In this document: positions 52,389-60,981 of the stretch, in pieces | Position numbering within the stretch: position 1 is the stretch's first letter | Layout: each line of letters begins with the position of its first letter | From: Desulfovibrionaceae bacterium | Lineage (GTDB): Bacteria; Desulfobacterota; Desulfovibrionia; Desulfovibrionales; Desulfovibrionaceae | Direction: 5' to 3' | Assembly: GCA_019421865.1 (NCBI GenBank) | Contig: JAHZEL010000008.1 | Span: forward strand, 124,001-188,000 | DNA length: 64,000 nucleotides | The notes under the pieces: model-generated | What the model saw: only the letters and a program-made list of their open reading frames with translations | The model's database searches: none | Told to the model about the DNA's origin: nothing | Translations under genes and position numbers: made by a program

Positions 52389-53576
52389 TTAGGAACGGAC
52401 GGCCAGAATCCCTTCCGGCGTTTGCAGCACTTCCTTCAGATGCTTCACCACCGTCTGGTCGAAACAGGCGCTCGCCTCAAGCTCCGCAATGGCCTCCTTC
52501 TCATCCATACCCTTGCGGTAGGAACGGGAACTTACCATGGCGCAAAACGCGTTCAGCACCGCAAGAATCCGGGCTTCAAAAAGAATGCTGTCTCCCTGCA
52601 ATCCTCTGGGGTAGCCCGAACCGTCCATGTGCTCGTACATTTCATGCAGGGCACGCGCTATGGGCAGATCGAAGTCCACCCCCTCCATCAGATGAAAAGC
52701 GTGTTCCGGAGCTCGATGTACCTGCGCCAGTTCTTCAGGCGTAAGTCTGCCCTTCTTGGTCAGAAGCTCACGGGGAATGAACAGTTTGCCCACCTGTGAA
52801 AGCATTGCCCCCATGACCACCGTATTTTTGCCGTCCTCCGTCAGTCCCATGCTGGCGGACACAAGTTCTCCAAGGCGGGACATCCGCTGCGAGTGACCGG
52901 CCAGATACGGATCCACGCTTTCTTCAGCACGGGTAAACGCTTCGATGAGACTCTTCTGCCGCTGACGCATGCGCTCACTCTGCCGACGGAACTCGGTAAT
53001 ATCCTTCATCGTGACCACGGCACCGCGAATGCTGTTGCGCACATGCTCTTCGCTGGCATCGAGGAACGGGAACAGCGTTACACGATACAGTCTCTTTTCG
53101 CCGTTCTGTTCGAGATAGACTTCACAGCCGTCTTCACGGTTGTTGATGGCCACCTGACGTATGCGGTCAAGAAGCGTCGTCGCCGCCTCCATCGGGAAAC
53201 AGACGAAAAGCGTCTGCTCGGTGATGTCCTTTTCCTCTTTACCCACTATGGCCGCGAGCGCAGGATTGCAGACCCGGATCTGCCCCTTCACATCCGCCAT
53301 GAACAGACCGATATCGAGAGAAACATTCACGCTGTCGAGCAGTTCCTTCTGGCGGGAAACAATCTGATTGAGGCGATGCAGCTCGGAGGCCACCGCCCTC
53401 TGCTGACGCCCGAAGGCCATCCACCACAGAAGACCGCTCAGAAGCATGAAACTGAGCCAACCCAGCACCGCCACCGCGTACACGGGAAGCTCGGCCCGGA
53501 AAACCATGCCGTCCACCACGGAAGCCGGAGTTTCATGAACCAGATCCCAGTTCAGAACAGGCAGGAACTTCGACAT
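52389..53576 (-). CDS. Membrane PAS protein with degenerate HD-GYP domain, N-terminally truncated
   Basis: A 395-residue protein: one membrane span (about 33-53), a PAS domain (about 80-195) and an HD-GYP-like domain (215-395). GYP is kept (DGSGYP, 318-323), but the metal ligands are not: HD is replaced by S260-Q261, the following HH pair by Met-Tyr, and the later aspartates by Asn and Cys. Catalysis is therefore unlikely; a role as c-di-GMP or protein-binding regulator is possible. The start MSKFLPVLNWDLVHETP looks like the last strands of a Cache sensor, as in the kinases nearby, and the same frame stays open further upstream inside the protease gene, so the periplasmic sensor seems to have been lost. 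Confidence 0.8.
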   Translation of the reverse strand: MSKFLPVLNWDLVHETPASVVDGMVFRAELPVYAVAVLGWLSFMLLSGLLWWMAFGRQQRAVASELHRLNQIVSRQKELLDSVNVSLDIGLFMADVKGQIRVCNPALAAIVGKEEKDITEQTLFVCFPMEAATTLLDRIRQVAINNREDGCEVYLEQNGEKRLYRVTLFPFLDASEEHVRNSIRGAVVTMKDITEFRRQSERMRQRQKSLIEAFTRAEESVDPYLAGHSQRMSRLGELVSASMGLTEDGKNTVVMGAMLSQVGKLFIPRELLTKKGRLTPEELAQVHRAPEHAFHLMEGVDFDLPIARALHEMYEHMDGSGYPRGLQGDSILFEARILAVLNAFCAMVSSRSYRKGMDEKEAIAELEASACFDQTVVKHLKEVLQTPEGILAVRS

Positions 53577-54118
53577 GGAATAGACCGTGCCTCCGCTCTC
53601 GGAAACGCTTCTGCGCAGGCCAAGCGGATGGTTTCCCTCACCACCACGATGCGCATGCTGTCGACGGGAACTCCGAGTTCCTTCAGCGTATAGTACTTGA
53701 CTATGCAGTAATCCTCGCAGTCGCCGGATTTCGCCAGAAACTCATAGGGCGCGGCCCAGTAATCAGGCTTGCCGTATACTTCAGGATCCGTCCGATACGG
53801 CCACATATTCCAGAACCTGTTGACGATATCCAGCTTCTCCTGCAAAGGCTTCCCTTCCGCACGCTTTTTCAGATCCTTCCAGTGCGTTGAGGCATTGAAC
53901 CTTTTTTCGTCGAAAAAAATCGGCTTTTTCCGATTTCTCTCTATGGCGGACAGCCAGTTCTGCTGCTTCTTCAGCGCCATCTGAAATTCCACGGTTCCGA
54001 ACAGACGCGGCCTGGCCTGGGCCGCTGCAGGCGCCAGGACGTAAACCAGAAGAACCATCGCACACAGCATCGACGTCCAGATATGGCTCTTGCTGGCAGC
54101 ATGTGCTTTGATGTTCAT
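53552..54118 (-). CDS. LapG-like periplasmic cysteine protease (BTLCP), C-terminally truncated
   Basis: A 188-residue member of the bacterial transglutaminase-like cysteine proteinase family, which in the Lap system cuts large adhesins at the cell surface. A signal peptide (1-35, ending AAAQA) is present. The catalytic Cys is C134 in SGDCEDYCIVKYYTLKELG. Normally a His (in a GHA motif) and an Asp follow within 50 residues; here homology stops after MRIVVVRETIR, and the last 25 residues contain no His and no Asp. The protein is therefore probably inactive. Its end overlaps the next gene by 25 bases in another frame, as expected from a deletion joining two genes. It lies beside the type I secretion genes it would normally serve. 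Confidence 0.8.
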   Translation of the reverse strand: MNIKAHAASKSHIWTSMLCAMVLLVYVLAPAAAQARPRLFGTVEFQMALKKQQNWLSAIERNRKKPIFFDEKRFNASTHWKDLKKRAEGKPLQEKLDIVNRFWNMWPYRTDPEVYGKPDYWAAPYEFLAKSGDCEDYCIVKYYTLKELGVPVDSMRIVVVRETIRLACAEAFPRAEARSIPCRSSCLF

Positions 54119-54207
54119 GGAACTTCCGGTCTCCCGCTTGATTCGTTATCGCGAACGCTGAGGCTCCGCCTCAGAAAGTGTAGGACAAGGAGATGGGGAC
54201 TTCAATG

Positions 54208-54245
54208 ACAAAAGGGGCCGAAGAACGAAGATTCTCCGGCCCCTT
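54208..54245 (-). terminator. Intrinsic terminator after the TolC-like gene
   Basis: On the minus strand AAGGGGCCG pairs with CGGCCCCTT (54245-54237 with 54220-54212), with an AGAA/TTCT extension inside the loop, followed by TTTTGT. It lies 15 bases after the stop of the TolC-like gene. Confidence 0.85.
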
Positions 54246-54260
54246 GCTGGACAGACCAGC

Positions 54261-55697
54261 CTATTCGGGCATGGTCAGATGATCGAGAGGTTCGTGGTCT
54301 GCAGGAGTGGTCTTGAGCATTTCCGTGCTGATGTCGAGACTGGGCAGCAGATCACCGGCAAGCGCCTTCATGCGATACGCGGCGATAAGCGTATTGCCCA
54401 GCGCCGTAGCCGCCTGCGTGGAAGAACTGAACAGTTCGTTTTCCGCATCCAGCACGTCGAGCAGGCTGCGCTCGCCCATGACGAACTGTTCCTCATAGGC
54501 GTCGCGGGTAGTCTTGTTGTATTCGATGGCTTCGCGGTAAAAGTCCAGCTGCTCCTGCGCGGAGAGATATTCCGTCCAGCTTTCCTCAACGTTGAGCTTC
54601 AGGTCGTCCATGTAGTCGTACAGAACACGACGGCTCTGACGGATACGGGCCGCTGCAGCCTTGCTTTCCGCCACATCGGCGCCGCTGTTGAACAGATTCC
54701 AGCGCACGACGGCGGCAACGCCCATTTCGGCCGTCCACATTTCGCTTCTGCCGTTGCGGTCTGAGTAGGAAGGACCGGCTTCAATGCTGAGCGACGGGCT
54801 GTAGGCGGAACGAGCCTGCTCTCTCACGGCATTCGCGGCCTTCACGTCTTCAAGATACGCCGCCACCTTGGGATTTCCCTTCTGAGCCGCCTTGAGCACC
54901 TCTTCGGAACTCGTATACATCTTGACGGGCATGTTTACCGGCCCGAGAGACATGGCGGAATGACGGGTCAGACGCGTATAGGTATCCTCGCCGTTGCGCA
55001 GGGATGCACGCGCCTCAACAAGCGTGGAGTGAGCGCGGGCCAGACGGCTCTGAGCCTGAGAAACGTCGGCCACCGTGTCGACGCCCGTCATCTCTCGGGC
55101 ACGAGCCTTTGCAAGAATCTCTTCGTGGCGGGTCACATTGACCTGGGCCAGCTGATAGATCTGCTTTCTGCGCAGAACGTCCACATGAGCAATGATGGCA
55201 TCAAGCGCCAGCGTATTAGCGTTGTCGAGCACGCGATAATCGAGGGAACGATACGAGGCTTCCGCTTCGCGTACGCGACCGCGCGTCAGCCAGCCGTCCC
55301 ACAGAGGCTGCGTAACAAGCAGCGAGGCGGACGAATACGGCGTCACGTCATCATACTCGTAGGAACGGGTCGTACTGTTGCTCAACCTGCCAAAACCGCC
55401 CCTGGCGGTCAGGTCGACACGAGGTCCGTATCCGGCCTTGGCCTTGTCCACTTCATAGCCCACGGCGGAACGATTCTCCTGCAGGGCCTTGATGGAATTA
55501 TTATTCCTGAGCATGGCCTCGATGGATTCCTTCAGAGGAATGGCATCAGTTTCCGCCGCGCAGGCCAGAGGTGAGTAAAGCATGGCGCCGAGGCAACCGG
55601 ACACAATCAGGGCAGGAAGCGCCCTTGCGAGGCTCATCTTCCGCTGGGAAGATTGTCCACGCCGAATTCCCTTGAAATCTCCATTGAAGGCAGCCAT
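54261..55697 (-). CDS. TolC-family outer-membrane protein (LapE-like)
   Basis: A 478-residue outer-membrane efflux protein that forms the exit channel of a type I secretion system. A signal sequence with a long basic N-region ends near PLACAAE (residue 49). Two OEP repeats follow with the alternating long helices and short strands of TolC (YSSASLLVTQPLWDG in the first, VVRWNLFNSGADVAESKAAA in the second). The ATG at 55697 has GGAG six bases upstream; upstream in-frame ATGs lack this. It is separated from hlyD by 309 bases and has its own promoter candidate and terminator. Confidence 0.93.
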   Translation of the reverse strand: MAAFNGDFKGIRRGQSSQRKMSLARALPALIVSGCLGAMLYSPLACAAETDAIPLKESIEAMLRNNNSIKALQENRSAVGYEVDKAKAGYGPRVDLTARGGFGRLSNSTTRSYEYDDVTPYSSASLLVTQPLWDGWLTRGRVREAEASYRSLDYRVLDNANTLALDAIIAHVDVLRRKQIYQLAQVNVTRHEEILAKARAREMTGVDTVADVSQAQSRLARAHSTLVEARASLRNGEDTYTRLTRHSAMSLGPVNMPVKMYTSSEEVLKAAQKGNPKVAAYLEDVKAANAVREQARSAYSPSLSIEAGPSYSDRNGRSEMWTAEMGVAAVVRWNLFNSGADVAESKAAAARIRQSRRVLYDYMDDLKLNVEESWTEYLSAQEQLDFYREAIEYNKTTRDAYEEQFVMGERSLLDVLDAENELFSSSTQAATALGNTLIAAYRMKALAGDLLPSLDISTEMLKTTPADHEPLDHLTMPE

Positions 55698-55790
55698 AAA
55701 AAACTCCATTGAAAAACAAAAGGTTACATTGTAAAAATAACCCTTCCCCATGCACATTATTCTGTATGCGACAGGCATCTTCTACAAAAA

Positions 55791-55820
55791 TACATAATAA
55801 ATTAATATTATTAACGTCAA
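55791..55820 (-). promoter_or_regulatory. Candidate promoter of the TolC-like gene
   Basis: On the minus strand TTGACG (55820-55815) is a strong -35 and TATGTA (55796-55791) a weak -10 with 18 bases between, about 95 bases before the ATG. Confidence 0.4.
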
Positions 55821-55848
55821 GGCCGGCAAGATTTTTCAACGTCAAGGC
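55813..55848. repeat. Tandem 11-base direct repeats at the tolC promoter
   Basis: AACGTCAAGGC occurs at 55813-55823 and again at 55838-55848, starts 25 bases apart. The first copy overlaps the proposed -35 element. The arrangement suits a transcription-factor binding array. Confidence 0.45.
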
Positions 55849-56006
55849 ATCAGCAACCTGCCGTTTTTTTCTCCACTAAAAAGCACTTTTATTCATTTAT
55901 TCATCAAATCAGCATATTACAAAATATCAGTAAATTCCGTGACGCCGCCATTCCGGTTGACATATATTCCCCGGTATCGACTGACAGACAAATTTCCTGA
56001 GCATTT

Positions 56007-57509
56007 TTATTTTTCCCGCAGAGCATTCTGCTTGGCCTTGAGAATGGGCTTAAGAAGGTAATCCAGTACCGTCTTCTTTCCCGTCATGATGTCCACGGTG
56101 GTCATCATACCGGGCATGATGGGGAGTTCCTCGCCCCGATAGACGATGGCGGTTTTTGGCGTACGTACCTTGACCTGATAGTAGAAATCCCCCCTCTTGT
56201 CCTCAATGGTATCAGCACTGATCTGCTCCAGCACCCCGTCCAGCCCGCCATAAATGGAGAAGTCATAGGCCGACACCTTGACCATCGCCTTCTGACCGGG
56301 ATGCAGGAAGGCCACGTCGGCCGGGCGCACTCTGGCTTCCACCAGAAGCGTATCATCCAGAGGAACGATTTCCATGATGGGTTCGCCGGGTTTGACCACG
56401 CCGCCCAGCGTATTGATGTATATCTTCTTGACCGTGCCGCGCACCGGGGAGCGCAGCTCCGTTCTCGTTACGCGATCGCTTCCTGCAGAAAGGCTTTCAC
56501 GGAGCGAGGCCAGTTCCAGACTGCGCTTGTTGATCTCTTCCATAAGAGCCGCATCCAGCTCCGCCCTGCGCAGTTCCATGCGATGCCCGGCTTCGCTGGC
56601 AGCCGCCTCGGCCCGGGGGATGGACACCTCCAGCGTGTTGATCTCGCCCTGCGTCTGAACGGTACGTTCCTGCAGCTCAAGATACTGCACCTTGGAATAG
56701 CTGCGCTTGGCCAGAAGCGATGATGCCATGTTGAGCTGCTGACGGATGAGCGACAGACTGCTGGTAAGCTGTTCCTTGCGGGCCTGCTGCTCCTTGACTT
56801 CCTGCTGCCGCTGCTCATACTGCGCCATGAGCACATCCAGCTCCGACTTGCGCTGGCGTACCTGCACGTCGAACGTTTCCTGCTGCACCTGCATGAGATT
56901 CTCGCCCTGCGCGAGCTGATCGTCGGTAAGTGCGTAGCCGATGCCTCTCTCCAGCCACGCTCTGGTCTGTTCGGGCCACGACAGCGGAGCATCGGAAACC
57001 ACGGCGCGAAGCCGACGGATGGCAATAAGATTCTCCATCGCCTTGTAGAGCATGTCGCGCAGATTGCTTTCGGCCATTTCATTGCTGAGTCTGGCAAGGA
57101 TCTCGTCCTTTTCCACGATCTGCCCTTCATGAACCTCAACGCTGCTCAGAATGCCGCCTTCAAGGTTCTGAATGATCTGCGTGCGAGAAGAAGGAATCAC
57201 CTGCCCTTCGGCGTGCGTCACTTCATCCAGCGTGGCCACGCTGGCCCAGCCGATGAAAAGCACGAAAAAGACGAATACGCCTACCGACAGCCATCTGGCG
57301 CCTCTGGAAGGCTTCCGGGCCAGCGCCGCCTCCACCTCGGCCGCATACGGCAGATCTTCGGGCAGAAGCTTACCGGAAAGGGCCGCAGGTTCAAAAAGGC
57401 TCGGTGCAGGCGGAACGGGACTTCCGCCGGCAGGAGCACCGCCGAAGGGTTCGGAAATCCGGGGCGAGTCCTGCCCGCTCTCCGGAACATGTTTCTTGTC
57501 TGTATCCAT
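56007..57509 (-). CDS. HlyD-family type I secretion adaptor (LapC-like)
   Basis: A 500-residue periplasmic adaptor that joins the ABC exporter to TolC. A proline-rich cytoplasmic N-terminus (to about 70) is followed by one membrane span (75-95), a biotinyl-lipoyl half-motif with NLEGGILSSVEVHEGQIV, a long coiled-coil hairpin (about 200-350), the second lipoyl half (ELRSPVRGTVKKIYINTLGGVV) split around it, and a C-terminal barrel with PIMPGMMTTVDI. The ATG at 57509 has GGGA six bases upstream; the ATG at 57515 is too close to it. About 120 bases separate it from the ABC gene. Confidence 0.93.
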   Translation of the reverse strand: MDTDKKHVPESGQDSPRISEPFGGAPAGGSPVPPAPSLFEPAALSGKLLPEDLPYAAEVEAALARKPSRGARWLSVGVFVFFVLFIGWASVATLDEVTHAEGQVIPSSRTQIIQNLEGGILSSVEVHEGQIVEKDEILARLSNEMAESNLRDMLYKAMENLIAIRRLRAVVSDAPLSWPEQTRAWLERGIGYALTDDQLAQGENLMQVQQETFDVQVRQRKSELDVLMAQYEQRQQEVKEQQARKEQLTSSLSLIRQQLNMASSLLAKRSYSKVQYLELQERTVQTQGEINTLEVSIPRAEAAASEAGHRMELRRAELDAALMEEINKRSLELASLRESLSAGSDRVTRTELRSPVRGTVKKIYINTLGGVVKPGEPIMEIVPLDDTLLVEARVRPADVAFLHPGQKAMVKVSAYDFSIYGGLDGVLEQISADTIEDKRGDFYYQVKVRTPKTAIVYRGEELPIMPGMMTTVDIMTGKKTVLDYLLKPILKAKQNALREK

Positions 57510-57628
57510 ACGCATTTCCCGTTATCATTCTCAAGCAGCAGAACATCCCGTCCGCCTTGCATCGCTCCTGCAGCAAACCGGTTTGCCGCAGAGACCGTCG
57601 ACTGAGCACCAAGCCTGCGCAGCGAGCT

Positions 57629-59830
57629 CTATCCGGCCTTTGGAGAGACGCTCTGGGCCTTACGCGCCGCCTGCGCGCTCTGCAGTTTTTTAAGGACCTC
57701 ATCTCTGGGGCCGTCCAGAAGAATTCTTCCGCCGTCCATCACAATGAGTCTCTCCACAATACGCAGCATGCTGAGCCTGTGGGTGATGAGGATGAGCGTT
57801 TTGTCTTTAGTGATGGGCGCAAGACGCTGCTGTACGATGCGTTCCGAATCCACGTCCATGTTGCTGGTGGGTTCGTCAAGGATAAGCACATCAGGGTCAC
57901 GCACCAGTGCACGGGCCAGCCCCACGGCCTGACGCTGGCCGCCGGAAAGATTGCGCCCCTGCTCACCCACCTGCGCTCCGTAGCCGGAAGGATGCTTTCT
58001 GACGAAATCGGCCACGCCTGAAATCGCCGAAGCCCGCAGGATGAGATGATCGTTGATGGTGGGATCGCCGAGGGCGATATTATCGCGCACCGTGCCGTAG
58101 AAAAGAATGACTTCCTGAGGCAGAAAGCCCACACGACTGCGCAGATCGGCCGTGGCAAGCTGCCCGATTTCCACGCCGCCGAAGGATACGGAACCTTCCT
58201 TCGGCTGATAGAGTCCGATGAGAAGCTTGCCGAGCGTGCTTTTGCCCGAGCCCATTTTTCCTATGATTCCCACCTTCTCACCCGGACGTATGCGCAACGA
58301 CACATGATCGAGCGCCGGAGTCTGCGCTCCGGGGTAGGAAAAGCTCACGTTGTCCATGACGAATTCGCAGGAAAGCGTGCCGAAGTCCATGCAGGCCGCC
58401 TGATCCTGATTTTCCGAGGGCAGTGCCATAAGCGTATCGAGAGCCTTGAGCGACACCCGGGAATTCTGAAGCCGCGTAAGCAGAGAGGCAAGCTGCAGAA
58501 GCGGTGCCATGATGCGCCCCACCAGAATGTTGCAACCGATCAGGCCACCCATGCTCATGTCTCCCGCTCCTATGCGGTACACGCCCCATATCACCATGCC
58601 CACGGTGACAAGCTGCGTGATGAACGTGGCAAAGCTCACCGCCCGGGTACTGTATTTGCGCGCCTCGTTGGAGGACTGCGCGGAAATGCCGGCCACGGCC
58701 TCCCAGAGCTTCTGCATGCGGCTTTCCGCCATGCATCCCTTGACGGTTTCAAGACCGTTCACCATTTCCACAAGAAGCGCGTTTTTCTGCATGCTGTGGC
58801 GATAGCTTTTTTCGGCGCTTCTGCGGGCGGCCATCTGAAGATACACGCCCACGCCGAGCAGCACGGGCATGGCGGCAAGAGGCAGAAAAACAAGCGGGCC
58901 GCCGATGAAGGCCAAAAGCAGAAAGAAAAGCACCAGAAACGGAATATCTATGCAGGCAAGAAACGTGGTGGAACTGAAGAACTCGCGCAGAGATTCAAAT
59001 TCCCGAAGGTTGTTCACCAGCGCACCCGTGGATTCCGGCTTGGCATCCATGCGCATGGAAAGAACCTTGTCGATGAGCTTGCTGGAAAGCACCACATCGG
59101 CATTGCGTCCGGCCAGATCAACAAAATGACTGCGCAGACTGCGCAGAATAAAATCAAACAAATAGGCGAGCGTAACGCCGGCGGCCAGTACCCACAGAGT
59201 TTCGTAGGCATTATTGGGAATGACACGGTCATACACGTTCATGACAAAAAGCGAACTGGCCACGGCAATGACGTTCACCACCACGCTGGCCAGGGCCACA
59301 TGCCGGTAGATGGGCATGTAAAAGCGCAGCACGCTCCAGAACCAGTCTTTGCCGTGTTGAAGTTTCACCGGATCCGTCCGCGCGTCGGCACGGCTTTCCA
59401 GGGCGCCGAACACGGCATAGCCGGAGTACTGCGACTCAAGTTCGCTGCGGGCAACGGACTGCACACTTTCCCCGAGTTCAGGAAGAATGATCCCCGCCTT
59501 CTCCTCATCAATGGAGGTCAGAACGCAGGAAGCATTATCTTTCAGCAGAAGAATGCACGGCAGCGTAAGCGGAGAAATATCGTCCAGCCGGGGACGATAC
59601 ATGACCTTGCCCTTCAGCCCTGCCCGCTCCGCCGCTCTCAGGCAGGCTCCCGCACTGACTTTTTCCGAACCGGCAAGTCCTGCCAGCAGGAACTGGGGCG
59701 AAACGTGCTTGCCCTTGAGCTTTATAAGAATGGAAAGACTTCTTAAAAGGACAGGCATGAAATCCACTTCCGAAGGAGAAAGCGGAGTCATGCCGGAAGA
59801 GACTGGACCAGATTTTTGAGTTTCACTCAT
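57629..59830 (-). CDS. Type I secretion ABC exporter with C39-like domain (LapB-like)
   Basis: A 733-residue exporter of the HlyB/LapB kind. The N-terminal 130 residues form a C39-like domain without the catalytic Cys, which binds the substrate and does not cleave it. Six membrane helices follow (about 165-440). The ATPase domain has Walker A GKMGSGKST, signature NLSGGQRQAVGLARAL, Walker B VLILDEPTSNMD and His switch LITHR. With the HlyD and TolC proteins it should export a large C-terminal-signal protein such as an RTX adhesin. The ATG at 59830 has AGGTG six bases upstream. The substrate gene is not in the window. Confidence 0.92.
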   Translation of the reverse strand: MSETQKSGPVSSGMTPLSPSEVDFMPVLLRSLSILIKLKGKHVSPQFLLAGLAGSEKVSAGACLRAAERAGLKGKVMYRPRLDDISPLTLPCILLLKDNASCVLTSIDEEKAGIILPELGESVQSVARSELESQYSGYAVFGALESRADARTDPVKLQHGKDWFWSVLRFYMPIYRHVALASVVVNVIAVASSLFVMNVYDRVIPNNAYETLWVLAAGVTLAYLFDFILRSLRSHFVDLAGRNADVVLSSKLIDKVLSMRMDAKPESTGALVNNLREFESLREFFSSTTFLACIDIPFLVLFFLLLAFIGGPLVFLPLAAMPVLLGVGVYLQMAARRSAEKSYRHSMQKNALLVEMVNGLETVKGCMAESRMQKLWEAVAGISAQSSNEARKYSTRAVSFATFITQLVTVGMVIWGVYRIGAGDMSMGGLIGCNILVGRIMAPLLQLASLLTRLQNSRVSLKALDTLMALPSENQDQAACMDFGTLSCEFVMDNVSFSYPGAQTPALDHVSLRIRPGEKVGIIGKMGSGKSTLGKLLIGLYQPKEGSVSFGGVEIGQLATADLRSRVGFLPQEVILFYGTVRDNIALGDPTINDHLILRASAISGVADFVRKHPSGYGAQVGEQGRNLSGGQRQAVGLARALVRDPDVLILDEPTSNMDVDSERIVQQRLAPITKDKTLILITHRLSMLRIVERLIVMDGGRILLDGPRDEVLKKLQSAQAARKAQSVSPKAG

Positions 59831-60654
59831 GAAATGCACCTACCTTCCCAAAGATCTCTCCTGACGGAGATCTCCGTGAAAGCCGCTCTGTTCAAAGCGG
59901 CTGCAAGGCCATGCTATAATATTATCGGCTTGTCGTATATAGGATGAGACCGCTTTCTATTCATCAATCGTCTTTTTTGAGGATCAGGTCTCGTACGCTT
60001 TCCCCTGCCGCATCTTCGCCCGGCCCCTGCAATACGATTTTTCAGAGAGCGGATCAAAGATTGCCCGCATGCATCTTCGCCTTTTATTATTTTGCTGTCA
60101 GTTTGAAAAAAGTGATACTTTTCTGCACCATGTGCTGCAGGCGTCCAACGTGGCCGCATTGAAAGGCTGCCGTGCCGGTGCGGCATGCATAAAAGATTTC
60201 AGCGCCACGGCCGAAGAATAATGCCCTCCTCCCAAGTCCAGAGCCGGCGTTCAAACGTAACTGCTGCCGGATGCCCCGGATACGGCGTGAGGGGAGCTTC
60301 GGGGCTTCAGCAACACAAGCCGCCCATGGCCAGCAACCAATAACGGCAGACCGAAACGCCGCTCTCCCGTACTTTCGGGCGACGTATCCGTTCCGAGCGC
60401 AAAACTGTATTCCTGCCGCTTCGTAAGCTGTCCGGCCACCGGAAAAACCACTGCCGGTCCGCTCCCGCACGCAAGCCATTTCACCTGTGGGGCATCCGGT
60501 AGACGCTCACCGTTCGCTGAGCTGCGCCGGAGATAGTATTCTGAACGCCGCAAGTGGCCCTTCACCGGTGTGAATGCACGAAATGCACGATCAGAAAAGC
60601 ATGATTGTTGAAAGATTCGCCCTTCGGAGCACAGCACAGCAGGCAGACCGCAGC
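59831..60654. other. Region without a confident gene between the exporter and zinc-finger genes
   Basis: Hairpins GGAGATCTCC (near 59865) and AGCCGCT...AGCGGCT (59881-59902) lie close to the exporter gene. A minus-strand frame from a GTG at 60484 to 60251 would encode 77 residues with normal composition, but it has no ribosome site and no known family, so I do not call it a gene. Confidence 0.4.
59891..59920 (+). promoter_or_regulatory. Candidate orphan promoter on the plus strand
   Basis: TTCAAA (59891-59896) and a perfect TATAAT (59915-59920) are 18 bases apart, reading into a stretch with no recognised plus-strand gene. It may drive a small RNA or be chance. Confidence 0.35.
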
Positions 60655-60924
60655 TCAGCGCAGCTGACTCTCCTTGCTGAAGCGACGGTTGTACGGCGTC
60701 GTGATCTGCTGCCTGCCGTCCGCCTCCTGCTGACAGTCCACACACAACCGCACCCCCGGCACGGCTCTGCGACGGCTCTCTGGAATGGGTTCTCCGCAGT
60801 TCTCACACTCGTACAGACTTTCCTGTCCACTGGAAAGAAGGCTCTTCACGCGAGCAATCTCATCATTGACGGAATCCTGAATCTGCGCATCCACGGCGCC
60901 GTCCTGCGCCCAGCCTGAAGCCAT
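60655..60924 (-). CDS. TraR/DksA-type C4 zinc-finger protein
   Basis: An 89-residue protein of the short TraR/DksA/YbiI group. A helical N-terminal part with acidic residues is followed by a C4 zinc finger: CENC near residues 40-43 and CVDC near 61-64, in the family order with the GEPIPESRRRAVPGVRL stretch between. Relatives bind the RNA polymerase secondary channel or act as small zinc-binding regulators. It lacks the long coiled-coil of full DksA. It lies 57 bases downstream of trmO on the same strand, so co-transcription is possible. Confidence 0.88.
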   Translation of the reverse strand: MASGWAQDGAVDAQIQDSVNDEIARVKSLLSSGQESLYECENCGEPIPESRRRAVPGVRLCVDCQQEADGRQQITTPYNRRFSKESQLR

Positions 60925-60981
60925 GTTTTCCTCCGGCGTTGCACGAAAAACACATCTGCGGGGCAGACGCGCTGTTTATCG

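Larger units (their letters stand above)
55698..56006. other. Spacer between hlyD-like and tolC-like genes
   Basis: No gene. The A+T-rich stretch 55780-55930 holds the promoter and direct repeats listed separately. No hairpin with T run was found for the end of the upstream hlyD-like gene. Confidence 0.4.

Noticed and set aside
60251..60484. A 77-residue minus-strand gene from a GTG start
   Set aside because: The composition is acceptable, but there is no ribosome site, no family similarity, and a competing frame covers the same DNA.
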